A stretch of DNA of 64,000 bases from Jaltomata sinuosa (lineage: Eukaryota; Streptophyta; Magnoliopsida; Solanales; Solanaceae). The stretch is taken from positions 340,164-404,163 of the forward strand of contig QJPP01000441.1 of the NCBI GenBank assembly GCA_003996215.1, written 5' to 3'. Made by a program: the position numbers and the translations under genes. The number at the start of each line of letters is the position of its first letter. The stretch's first letter is position 1. The notes beneath the pieces were generated by a model. That model was given only the letters and a program-made list of their open reading frames with translations, was not told the DNA's origin and did no database searches. Below, piece by piece: positions 34,668 through 45,344 of the stretch.

Positions 34668-35751
34668 TTGTTGCGTTCTAAAGCGCAAGTGTACGCGGTC
34701 GCACAAGTAACATAGGATTAAAAGTCCAGATATTATACCCACATGGACTTATCAATTAACTATTTTACTAACTAATATTAATTATCTATTCAAGCGTAAA
34801 AACCCAAAGATAAATTTATAGTTAACTAATCTAGAAATAAAAAGAAGTTAACTAATGAACAATCAATCAGCCGAAGTGGAGATTCTTACGTCATTAATAT
34901 AGTGAAATCGATCTAGGATTATGGATTCGCTAACAATCATGTTGAGTAATCTATTTTATCGACTTGCTTGATTATTTAGTTATTGATTATGGGATTAATT
35001 ATATGATTACAGTCTTTCCAACCTCTAATCGCCTATCCACATGCAAATCTATGTCTATATTTTTATGAGCAAGACTAGCATATAAATGAAGTAGCTACTC
35101 CCATTTTGAATCAAGCAAGGTGTTCTAGGCATATTTCTATCCTAGTCACAAATCCACTCTTTAAATTAACAAAAAGCGATCTTGCTCCCTATATTCTTCA
35201 TTCTATCCTAATGATTCCTCTTTTGAGTTCACAATGAGAATATGTATTTATTTCAATGGTAGCTAACCATTAAAATAGTAAGCTCAAGAATATAAGAACA
35301 ACTAATATGATAATCTTGCAAATCAAATCAAGAATCCACTACAACAATCATGAAGCCACCATAATATTAGAACGAAAAATTCAACTCCACATAGATATGG
35401 AAAATTTACAATAAATAGTCCTAAATAAAAATATAAAATAAATAATAAAGGAGAAGAAGAGATGAAACCAATTTTTTTCGGCTTCCACGACAGCTCCTAG
35501 CTCTTCCTTGGTCAAAAGTTATGTAAAAATTATTCTTATAGAATATTTATAGGTGTATGAAAAAGGCTCAAATAAAATAACTGAGTCCAAAATAAATTGG
35601 AAAAAACCATAATCTGACAAATTCTTCCTCCACATCGCCTTAAGCAATACAATAGTAGCCGATTTCCAAATTCACTGCTGCTTGGTGACACATGTGATGC
35701 TGGGCAGTGATTTTTAATTCAATTTAAACTTGATGCAAATTTATTATATTA
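34668..35751. repeat. unclassified dispersed-repeat insertion in F pol (left block)
   Basis: It interrupts F pol. It opens with CGCAAGTGTACGCGGTCGCA and, soon after, a CCCACATGGACTT-type stretch, a motif combination I recognise as recurrent in plant repetitive DNA but cannot assign to a superfamily. The rest, to the Helitron terminus at 35752, is AT-rich with no frame of interest. Whether it forms one element together with 36442-36667 is unknown. Confidence 0.5.
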
Positions 35752-36441
35752 CTAGTATGGCGGCTCCTGTGCTAAGCACGGGCCTAATAATTTATTCTTA
35801 TTTACTCCCTCCTCAACCAATATGGAACTTTTTTTCTTTTGATTTTATATTGTACTATTTGACTTGACACAAAGTTTAAGACAAATAGAATTTTTTTTTA
35901 AAATTTGTGATCTAAAATACTCTTTGACAATTTATGTGACTATATATTATTTAAGTAAGCGTAAACATCATTGAAAAGCAAAGAGTAGCAACTATTGTTT
36001 CATTTCAAACAAATTTCAAGTTATAAGCAATTTAATTGGAGAACTTTCATGAAACTAAAATGGAGCATATAATTTTTAGTAATTAATTTCACAATATTTT
36101 TTAATAAAATTAAATGTGTGAGTAAGAAAGATGAATGAAATCTGACGAAAGATGTCAAGGTACTGTTTTGTTATAAATAAAACAAAGCATGAAATAACAT
36201 TGTTAAAGTAAGAAATTCATATGCTAACATGACGCATGCAAAAATAAATTTGACACAACTCAATCTAAAGAAGGACAAAATAGTGAAGATGTAAATATAA
36301 TTATAAAATAGTTATAGTAAGATTTCTTCCTATCCAATCAAAAAATTTCATTAATAGTCAAATGACTTAATTACCCTTAATAAGCCTAATCAGGCATGTC
36401 GATGGGATGGTGCCTGCTTAGGCCTATTTCCTCTTATTAGT
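35752..36441 (-). mobile_element. short non-autonomous Helitron, minus strand
   Basis: On the minus strand the 3' end reads CTAG followed by T (complement of 35752-35755), preceded by an imperfect hairpin with arms GCCCGTGC and GCACAGGAGC around TTA. The opposite end near 36441 aligns with the start of the Helitron at 52162 (shared CTAATAAGA and an adjacent AGCAGGCA region), although the 5' TC is altered. About 690 bp, no coding capacity, so it would have depended on a RepHel protein encoded elsewhere. Confidence 0.68.
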
Positions 36442-36667
36442 AAGTAATATTAATTTTGTTTTATTAAGTTGTCTGCTTGATTTCCTTACGTGATTTTCCA
36501 TTTTTAATTCATTTCTTCTCTAGATTTCTTTACTTTTCATTGGTTTAATCCTACACATAAAAATACCCAACATAAGAACAATTCATAAAATCAACACAGA
36601 AAAACGATAATGAAAAGACTAAATGTGAGGCAAATAATAATTAAATATTTATACTTTTGTCCTCACA
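36442..36667. other. AT-rich right block of the insertion in F pol
   Basis: The sequence between the Helitron edge and the point where F pol resumes. It has no coding or structural signal beyond A/T richness and may be the other half of the element that starts at 34668. Confidence 0.4.
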
Positions 36668-37380
36668 TCAAGATCATCAACATATGGGACACATAATCCG
36701 CCTTGGTACCTCAAAGGTACCATCTCCACCTTCGAATGACATAGTCTTGTGCTTGTGGGCTCCTTCCTTCAGCTGAGCAACATGGAATTATTCTCTTGCA
36801 TATCTTTAACTTCAATCTCTAAGGACAATTCAGCCTCGTTCTGGACGACCACACCACCATCCTCGAAGTCTAAGAGGCAAACTTCTAGGTTTGCAAGAAG
36901 ATGGATGTCTTTTGTCAATTATTTATTTCCTCCATGAACATGAGCCCGACTTCTCATGGACAATCAACTAAGAGTATTGGCGACCCCATTCTCTTTCCTA
37001 GGTGGTAAAAGATGTCCATGTCATAATCTTTAAGTAACTCAAGACATCTTCGCATCCTGAGATTCAAATCTTTTTGCTTGAAGACATACTGCACGCTCTA
37101 GTGATTAGTGAAAACATCAATATGAATGCCATAGAGATAGTGATTCCATATATTCAAAGCAAACACTACCATTTCCAGCTCAAGGTCATGAGTCGAATAG
37201 TTCTTCTCGTATTTCTTAAGTTGTCCGGAGGCATAACAACTTTACTATGCTACATTAGAACACAATCAAGACCAATTCTTGAGGAGTCACAATATAAAAC
37301 AAACTCATCATTTCCTTCGAGTAGGGTCTACACTGGAGTAGATGTCAGCCTCATTTTTTAGTTCCTGAACACTTTCCTCA
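36668..37380 (-). pseudogene. gypsy F RNase H and linker remnant
   Basis: The minus-strand translation gives an RNase H end (THDLELEMVVFAL, HYLYGIHIDVFTNH, LELLKDYDMDIFYHLGK) at about 36990-37220. The linker before integrase, with a GRLCVP-like motif, follows at 36680-36730. Multiple stops. The Asp of the usual TDH motif is replaced (TNH). Confidence 0.75.
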
Positions 37381-38302
37381 CAAGTGTTGGACCATTGAAA
37401 CTTAGTCTTCTTCTAAGTTAACTTTATCAATGGGGTAGCACTAGAGTAGCGACCCTCTACAAACCTTCTGTAGCAGCCATCCAAACCCAAAAAACTCTAA
37501 ATATCCATTAGGGTCATAGGTTCCGTCCAATTCTTCACTGCATCAATCTTTCGGGGATAAACTTTAATATTCTTGCTAGAAACAATGTGACCTAGGAAAG
37601 CCACAAACTTCAACAAAAATTCACATTAAGAAAACTTTGCATATAATTCACAGTACTTAAGTGTCTATAACACAATCCATAGGTGATTCACATGTTCTTC
37701 CTCACTACGAAAATAAATTAGGATATTATCAATGAAAATAATTACGAACATATATATCAAGATACTGCTTGAAAACCCTATTCATGAGATCCATAAAAAT
37801 TGTTGGTGTATTAGTCAATCTAAAGGACATTACAAGAAATTCAAAGTGACCATACCGAGTCTGAAAGACTGTCTTTGGGATATCTTCCTCCCTAACTTTC
37901 ACCTGATGATAACCGAATCTGAGATCAATCTTAGAGAAATAGTTGGAACCCTAAAGTTGGTCAAAATAAATAATTAATTTTAGGGAGTAGATACCTATTT
38001 TTGATGGTAAAGTTATTCAATTGACGATAGTTAATACACATCCTCAAATAATCATCTTTTTTATGAACTAATAGAATGTGAGTTTCCCAAGGAGAGACAC
38101 TCGGCCTAATAAATTCTTTATCAAGGAGATCTCTCAACTTCTCCTTTAACTCTTTCAATTTATTTAGAGCCATTCTATATGAATAAATAGATATCAGTTG
38201 GATGTTGAGAAGGACATCAATTCCAAAGTCAATCTTCTTGTCGGGAGGGACTCCAGGAAGATCGTCAAAAACAACTTTGAGAAAATCATTGACAACTAAC
38301 AC
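37381..38302 (-). pseudogene. gypsy F reverse transcriptase
   Basis: The open part (37961-38302) carries the beginning of the domain: LRDLLDKEFIRPSVSPWE, RMCINYRQLNNFTIK. The active-site strand near 37715-37745 reads FIDNILIYF, so one of the two catalytic Asp is Asn. The rest is broken by stops. It resembles the H reverse transcriptase (62650-63280) more than E. Confidence 0.82.
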
Positions 38303-38346
38303 AGACTAGAGGGTTGGGACTTTGGCATTGAAATTCCTAACTCAGA

Positions 38347-38808
38347 CTAAGTGATAGATGTACTTTGGAAAACTACTTTTTTGGCCTTAAGGTACGAAAT
38401 AAACTTACCCTTTGGTACTACTACACCTCTTTCCCATTCTAAGACCGGTTCATATAGAAATTGGAACTTCATAGTTCTAGTTTGATAATCAACTGTAGCA
38501 TAACATGAATACAACCAATTCATGCCCATAATAACATCAAATGCCATAATAACTAGGTCGATCATGGTGTCTCTAAGATATACGATTATCGTGCAATTTT
38601 TATAGACTCGTCTAGCCATGACAAACTCACCAACAGGAGTAGGAACATCAAATGGTTCAAGAGGTGTTTGGGACATTCTAAACTTTTTAGCAACATAAGG
38701 GGTTACAAAAGATAACGTGGCTTCGAGGTTGAGTAAAGCATATACAACATGAGTAAAGACTTTTAACATACCCCTGACAATATCGAAGACGTTTTTATTT
38801 CCTAACAA
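38347..38808 (-). pseudogene. gypsy F aspartic protease
   Basis: A 153-codon frame matching the H protease along its length (VMARRVYKNCTIIV, FDVIMGMNWLYSCYATVD, GKFISYLKAKK). The active-site triad region reads LLNLEATLSF where the H element has IDPGST, so the catalytic Asp is lost and the enzyme is dead despite the open frame. Confidence 0.85.
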
Positions 38809-38829
38809 CTAGCTAAGGCAAACAAGCAG

Positions 38830-40044
38830 TTTTGACCCTCGCCTATCCCTGAAGTTGTGCTTTTTTGCGCACCTCGCCCTGCTGGGGATGCTAAATCCAT
38901 GGAGTGGGATCTATTTCCCTCATAGATCTACTTTACTACTGGACAGTCTCTAAAAATGGCCCTGCTAGCCACACCTATAGCACACATCCATACTTATGCG
39001 ACACTCTCCCAGATGTCTCTTACCATACTTATTGCAGGACAGATGCTGTGAAGTGGACCTCTGCAGTGGAGCACATGCTAAAGATAGAGCAGGTCATAGT
39101 GACCTCTTATGAAAGTGGGACCTGTTACTGTTCCCCTGATAGATAACATCATTATCAGCTGACTTGACCTTCTTATTTTGATTCTCTTCCCTGTCTTTCT
39201 ATTTCATCTCTTCGGTCTATTATTCTTAGACCATCATCCTTGATATATTCATATCCTTATGCAACATATATATGACATACTCCTTAGTCAAGTGTCTTTC
39301 GAGATCAAACACAAATTTCCTCATCCTTGCCCTTATAGTAGACACCATTTCTAGAGCATATCGGGACAATTGTGTGAACTTGAGACTGTGATCCCTCACA
39401 CTCATAGTTCATTGCTTGAGGTTCATGAACTCATCAACTTTAGCTTCCCTTGGCTCTAAAGGCAGAAAGTGATCGATAAAAGCATCCCAAATTATGGGAG
39501 TTGTATTATCACCTTGAGATAACTCCCACTGTTCATACCAAGTAATGGCGATATCCTTCAGCTGGTAAGAAGCAAGATCAACTCTTTCAGTCTCATTAAC
39601 ATGCATCATCCTAAGAATTTTTTGTATTTCATCAATGAAGTTCTTGGGGTCCTCTTCAACCTCAAACCTTGTGTAGACTGGTGGATTTATTCAAAGGAAC
39701 TCACTGATTCTAGAAGTATCAGATAAGTCACGGGAGCTGGGATTGGTAGGGGTTGCACCCTGACATCATGACTGAGTTGCAACTAGCTGGGTGACCATTT
39801 GGATTTCTCCTCTAAACTCAGCATCTGAAGTGCTTGGCGGCCGCGGTGTAAACAACACAGGACCTCCCAGTAGGACTGATGTCAAAGGTGGAGATGAAGC
39901 TCTAGCATATCATCCAGAAGGGCAACCCAGGTATCTGGTCGGCACTCCACGAGTTGGAGGCAACTCGTTAGTATTCACCTCATTAGAAACTCCAGCACTG
40001 GTGCTAGCCCTTTGGTTGGCAGTTGTCTTTCTCTTTAGAGGCAT
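38830..40044 (-). pseudogene. gypsy F gag
   Basis: The start ATG is at the complement of 40042-40044, giving a basic N-terminus with KRKTTANQRASTSAG. The capsid half is at 39409-39609 (ASYQLKDIAITWYEQWEL, FIDHFLPLEPREAKVDEF). A zinc knuckle (CYRCG then RDCP) is recognisable at about 38940-38990 but contains a stop. Frames between are shifted. The first 290 codon positions are the source of the fragment copied at 22263-22612. Confidence 0.8.
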
Positions 40045-40244
40045 ATTCTAAAATATGTAATAATGCATGAGTTAGAATCAGTTTTATAGAGTTCAAGTCT
40101 ATAGAACGAGCTAGAGTATGAAACAAGGGTATTATTTTCTAATATCCTGTAACTTTCCTAGTATAAGTGTGGCACTTTTCACACCCATAAGAAGAACTCT
40201 ACTAGACGTACCTTCATAGATATCATAGGACACATGAACCTAGT

Positions 40245-40256
40245 GCTCTGATACTA
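40245..40256 (-). other. primer-binding site of element F
   Basis: The minus strand reads TAGTATCAGAGC, one base from the initiator-Met complement, four bases from the LTR at 40261. Confidence 0.85.
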
Positions 40257-40260
40257 GGTT

Positions 40261-42342
40261 TGTTACGCCCCGAGTCTACACACTAGGTAGAACCGACACC
40301 CTATGCCATTATTGGCTCAACGTACCCATAACATGGCATGAAGCATGAGCATACACTAAACATAAGCAGAACATTATTTAAAAACATTCAAGAAATAAGT
40401 CTTATAAAGAAATATTTTTCATAAAACATAGTACTGAAATTCATGAAAGATGACCTGAAGGTCAAAACTTGAAGTACATAACTGACTCTCTATTTATCAA
40501 TGAAGCCTCTAACATGTCTGAGTACTACCTACCGGGTCAAGTCTCCCGACATACCTTTAGCAGACTAGCATAAATTACTAAATAGTAGACTAAGCCCCCG
40601 ACAATAGAGAGGGGCTTACCAAAAGCAGAGTGAAAAGCTTAGCATTCTTTGGGTGCGTGTCTGTGTACCTAAGTCTGCATCAATAAACGGATCCAGCGCC
40701 CTCAGTAAAAGGGATATGAGTACATGTAGAATAGTATTGTATGTAAAATGGCTGAAAGAAACATAAACGTATATATCAAAGAGAAACAAGGACAACCAAC
40801 AAAATCAATAATCAAGACATGAAAGGAGTAATAGATCAAATTATTTAGGTTGTCTTGATACTAAGTATTTCATCATATTTTAGTTCATTATGAGGGTTTA
40901 ATAGTATAACCGACATGAACCACTATGTGAGCACATAGAGTGTGATCTCAACTTGATCATCTAAGTCATCTCATACTTTGCTTGGTGCGAGACATACATA
41001 CATGTCATGTGAATCCAAATAGCCCATACCAGGGGCATAAAGAGGAGTCGTTCGAACTAATGGTACGATCCATAACCTATGTTGATAAACATAGTTTTGG
41101 GCGTTCATCATTTAGACTTATGCCTTCTCGGTTAACTATTTAACTTCCTTAAGCTCATATGATCATAAATTAGCCCGATGATTCATATTCATTAGTTATT
41201 GCAATTCAAGTATCATAGCTTGAAGTGATGAAAAAATATGTCATCATGTCATAATTCATAGTCAATAGATTTCATGTCATAATATCATAAATGTTACATT
41301 CTTGAAGAGATTTCATAGTTTAGAAGTCATAAAGATCATATCATATAAAAATCATCAAAGAAACCATAAAGATTTAGTTTTCAAGAAAGATCGTTCCTTT
41401 TCATATTTATTCAATCATGAGTTCATGGAGGAGACTCATAAGAATTCATGGAATAGAGATATTATTAAGGAAAAACAATATCATGGACATTCATGAAGTA
41501 TCAAGGAATTAAGAAAAGAATCCTAATTCTAACATTGTTCATAGGAGGCATTCAAAATTATGAAAACATAATTGTGGGAAAGAACAAAGGTGTTCTCGCA
41601 CATAGAGAATAACCTTGCATACCTTAATCGCTCCAAATACCCAAGAAAAATCTAGTCTTGGAAGGAGAAGGACCATAAAACCTTTTTTGAATCTCGAAGA
41701 TGAGTTTTCTTGAAAACGCTTAGTGTTGGAGGGCGAGGAGAGAAGAGAAAATTGTCTTAGGGTTGATGAAAATGAAAAATCTGAAGAATTTTTTTTTGTA
41801 TAAGTTCAGTCAGCCGTTGTCCGGTGCAGAAGTGCAGCCACACAACGAGAGTGTTGTAGGAAATTTGGGTCGCACAATTACACAGAGAGCTGAAAGTTTC
41901 GGGGCCACTGTGTGGTCAGAAAGTGCGGATCGCACACCAGGATTGCAAATAGCACTTCTGGGCACACAATTTCCCTGCTCTGCTACCTTTATCATAAATT
42001 TTTTACTCAGAAGTCGAATTGATGAGAGGTTAAATGCATTGACACCTAGACTCAAAGATCTTTAATTTGATAGGTTATGGGTCACACAACTCTTCATATT
42101 CTAAGAGATATGCTTGTTTGAAGTTGGACCTTGTGCAAACTTATATGAAAAACTTCGTCGGTAGGGAGACTTTCAACTCAACTTTGTTTTAAAGGTTCCT
42201 TAAAACCTTAATTCACATTCAACATGCTTCTCACACTTAAGAATTGACCTTTTCATCTAGGTACAGTTGATTTCACCGGATTCAGGTCTAATTTCACGCG
42301 TCAAATGATCCAAATCGTAGCCAAGAAGTATAAGGTGTTACA
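40261..42342 (-). repeat. 5' LTR of element F
   Basis: It begins TGTTACGCCCCGAG and ends GTGTTACA. It has the same internal landmarks as the 3' LTR, including CATAACATGGCATGAA near both starts and AACATGCTTC with GAATTGACC near both ends. Minus-strand start TGTAACACC is a usual LTR start. There is no real gene inside it. Confidence 0.87.
41816..41970. repeat. palindrome cluster in F 5' LTR
   Basis: The best copy is GTGCGGATCGCAC at about 41922-41934, a perfect inverted repeat around GAT. Degenerate relatives flank it (AGTGCAGCCACAC at about 41831, GGTCGCACAATT at about 41868, ATAGCACTTCTGGGC at about 41949). It lies 370-530 nt from the LTR 5' boundary, as in the 3' LTR. Confidence 0.7.
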
Positions 42343-42870
42343 AAAAAATTTAGACGCACAAAAAATTTCAGACGCACAAGGGTGGAACAAAAGTCAATTT
42401 CACCGAAATCACTATTGGGATAATTTCAAATATGTACAATAAAGTAATTAGTTTACAATAAATATAGCCAAGTTTTCTTTATAAAAAAAGTAGCTCAAAA
42501 ATCAACTAGCCACAAAAAAAAATTACAAAAAAATAGTTGCATGTATATGTAATGTATCGATAGTGTATAAAAGTTATGTAATGTATCAAAATTGTATAAA
42601 TAGTGTATAAACGTGTATCAAAGTTATGTAATATATCAAAATTATATAAATAATGTATAAACGTGTATATATAACATATAATGTATGTATCCATATTGTA
42701 TAATTAAAATTGATCGCATGTATATGTAATGTATCGATCGTGTATAATCTCAACCCTATCATTTAATAACCTATTAATAGGATCAAGATTTTTGGTTTAC
42801 CCAACCCACAAATAAATTTGAATATGTCAATGAATTTAATGAAAACCCAATTGGCTTCATTTTAATAACC
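42343..42870. repeat. spacer with degenerate TGTATAAA/TGTATCAA tandem repeat
   Basis: 42525-42745 consists of irregular repeats of TAATGTATCGATAGTGTATA-like units and holds no gene. The GACGCACAA motif occurs twice near 42352-42380. The remainder is AT-rich without signal. Confidence 0.6.
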
Positions 42871-43065
42871 TTATGTTAAATCAAAATGTGAAGTGTGAAT
42901 CGGAACATCAATAATTCTGTTGTAATTGATGTTGAATACTCTACAATCAGATTGTGACATTTTGTCGAACACTTGGAGTGCTTCTTTTACTAAACTTTTT
43001 TTCACGTAGTTTGATATATGAGTGCGATATACGAGTCGATTCTTACCAAAATATAGACTCCTCAA
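42866..43065 (-). pseudogene. PPR protein gene fragment (N-terminal)
   Basis: A 64-codon minus-strand frame: YRTHISNYVKKSLVKEALQV, then FDKMSQSDCRVFNINYNRII. This is the helix-turn-helix spacing and residue pattern of the first repeats of a plant pentatricopeptide repeat protein, a family that binds organellar RNA. It stops after about two repeats, while intact family members have hundreds of residues. No continuation is found on either side, so it is a truncated relic. The sequence upstream (43066-43320) has no further PPR motif. Confidence 0.6.
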
Positions 43066-44200
43066 AAGCTAAAAGCATAGCCTTCGCTTCTTCCTCAACT
43101 CAATACACCAATATAAAGCTTCTAAATTGATTTTTTTTTAGTATTTCATGCACTTTGTGCTTAACAGAGAAGGGTTTTGGGGTGGGATGAGGATAGGAGA
43201 AACTGATTTTGGTGATGGAGAAGATAGAGGGAGAAAGAGAGAAATCCAAGTCTGAGGAAAATTTTGAAGATGCAACCCACATACAAAAAATCACAAACTT
43301 TCTAGTGGAGTCTTTCAATCCCGATCAACTCAAAATCTCTTCTAAACAGTCTCAAATTTTATATATGAGCTCGTCTCGATATTTTGAATCTTTCGATATA
43401 TTATTCACTCAAAATGATTCACGTTTATGGCACGTCGAGTTTTAAAATCGAGCTTTTAAGAAGTTTAATTTTATCATCATTCACGGGCAATGTAATACCT
43501 ATCAAATTCAAATCAAAACACAAGTAGCCGTACAACTATTCCACTATGTCACTATTGTAAATCCTCTTTTTTCTTTAGGGTAAATTGAGATTGGAGAATG
43601 AACTAAGATTAATAATAACAAAAATCACCAGTATACCTTCACTGTAACTCCAGTTGTCAACTAGAAGGAGGAGGAGGAGGAAGAAAGAAAGAAGAAGAAG
43701 AGTGAAGAAAAGGTTTGGAGAGAAACCATTAATCATTAACGAAAGAGAAAGGAACAAAAGAAGAAATAAGAAGGGAAAGTTGATCCATTCAGCCGAAGGG
43801 TCCATGTTGGAAAATAATATGGCTGAATGGCCAATTAATGTAATAAGCGGCTGATTTTTTTAAAGTGGGCTATTTTTTGTGTAAAACATTTAACCCAGTG
43901 GACATTTTATTTAATTTTGGAAAAATTACATAACACACCAACATTAGAGGTCTAATTACACCCCATGACTATAGTTTAAATCAATTACGCTCCTTGCCAA
44001 TTAGTCAAAACTATTGGTATATAGCCTCTCTTTCTCCCATCTATTTCTCTCACCACTCTCCTCCCTCTCTCCCCAATCTCGCTCCCCTCTCTTCCCTCTC
44101 CCTGCCTCTCTTCCTCCCTCCATCTCTTTCTCTCCTTTTCTCTAAATACAATTCTCAATTGATATATTTGTATCGTATATAACATATATGTATAACACAA
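43066..44200. other. intergenic AT-rich DNA with pyrimidine-rich runs
   Basis: Frames here are short and compositionally biased (Arg/Lys-rich at 43654-43854, Ser/Pro/Leu-rich at 43994-44182, both from purine or CT runs) and I do not regard them as genes. 44030-44140 is a CT-rich tract. Confidence 0.5.
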
Positions 44201-44500
44201 AGAGGAGAGAAAGAGAAATTATATTCATTGATACGAATTGTATTTTCTATTTATTGATACAAATTGCATTTATATTCGTTGATACAATTGAATACAAATT
44301 GTATTTCGTTGATACGAATTGTATTTGTATTTGTAATATATATAATACAAAGAGGAGCTAAAGAGAAATTGTATTCGTTGATACAAATTGTGTTTTCTAT
44401 TTGTTGATATAAATTATATTTGTATTCGTTGATACAATTGAATACAAATTGTATTTCGCTTACGAATTGTATTTGTATTCATTGATACAATTGTATCCGA
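44200..44500. repeat. degenerate repeat of GATACAAATTGTATT units
   Basis: Near-palindromic ATACAAATTGTAT units recur with TTCGTTGATAC spacers about every 30 bp from 44220 to 44490, in about eight copies. The array runs directly into the purine tract. Confidence 0.75.
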
Positions 44501-44504
44501 AAAA

Positions 44505-44935
44505 AGAAAAAGAGAGAGAGAGAGGAGGGGGGGAAGGGGAGGTAAAAATACATAATACAAAACACAAAAAGAAAGAGAGACAAAGAGAGAGAGAGAGGAG
44601 GGGGGGAAGGGGAGGTAAAAATACATAATACAAAACACAAAAAGAAAGAGAGACAAAGAGAGAGATAACGATACAAAATACAACGATGGAAAGAAAAAGT
44701 GAAAGAGAAAGGGAGAGAGACATAGAACGAGAGAGAAGTGTGAAAATACAAAATACAAAGAGCGAGGTAAAAATATTAAATACAAAGAAAAAAGAAAAAG
44801 ATAAAAGTATTAAATAGAAAGAAAAAAGAAAGAGAAAGAGAGAGGAAACAGAAAAAAGAAAGAAAAAGAGAGAGAAAAGCTAGAAAAAAAGAGGAGAGAG
44901 AAACATAAATAGAAAAACCGAAAAAGAGAGAATGA
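44505..44935 (+). repeat. purine-rich (GA)n tract with internal duplication
   Basis: The plus strand is almost free of pyrimidines for long runs (GAGAGAGAGAGGAGGGGGGGA). A unit of about 71 bp from about 44508 is repeated directly at about 44580, including GGTAAAAATACATAATACAAA. Long frames here are artefacts of the repeat. Confidence 0.85.
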
Positions 44936-45344
44936 GTGATACGAGAGTTTTCCTCTTTTTTATTTGTTTTTTTTTTCTTGACATTCAAATAGTTGGTATG
45001 AATTATAATTAACGTAAGTGTTATAAAAACCCAATTAATTTTAATTGGACTGATATTTTTGAAATTTTCTCTTTAATTTTCCCATCACTATTTATGTACT
45101 TGCCCCAAAGTAGTTGGAACCAGAGAAGGCCAAACAAAGTGCAATAGAAGGATCCAACTATTGAATTTCTGAAATTTTGAAGAGAGAGAGAAAAAAAGAG
45201 TCCTTGGTAGTGGGTTTCCGAATTTGGTGGTAGCTTCCAACCCGACTTGTGTGTCCATTAATATACAAATCTTTAGATGTAAACAAGTGATTGCTTTGTT
45301 GTGCTCAGTGACATGCGTATCGGAGTGATTTAAGGGTTAAATGA

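Larger units (their letters stand above)
30880..42342 (-). mobile_element. full-length Ty3/gypsy element F, minus strand, old and interrupted
   Basis: Both LTRs (30880-33018 and 40261-42342), primer site (40245-40256), polypurine tract (33019-33031) and the order gag, protease, reverse transcriptase, RNase H, integrase are visible on the minus strand. The LTRs differ at many positions, and every domain has stops or altered active sites, so insertion is old. A 2-kb foreign block (34668-36667) splits pol between RNase H and integrase. The family is distinct from E, but a piece of its gag is found inside E2. Confidence 0.87.

Noticed and set aside
43994..44182. Ser/Pro/Leu-rich small protein
   Set aside because: The composition comes from a CT-rich run; no start context or homology.
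44414..44988. Several overlapping Leu/Ser/Phe-rich frames
   Set aside because: They are translations of the complement of the purine tract and duplicate with it.
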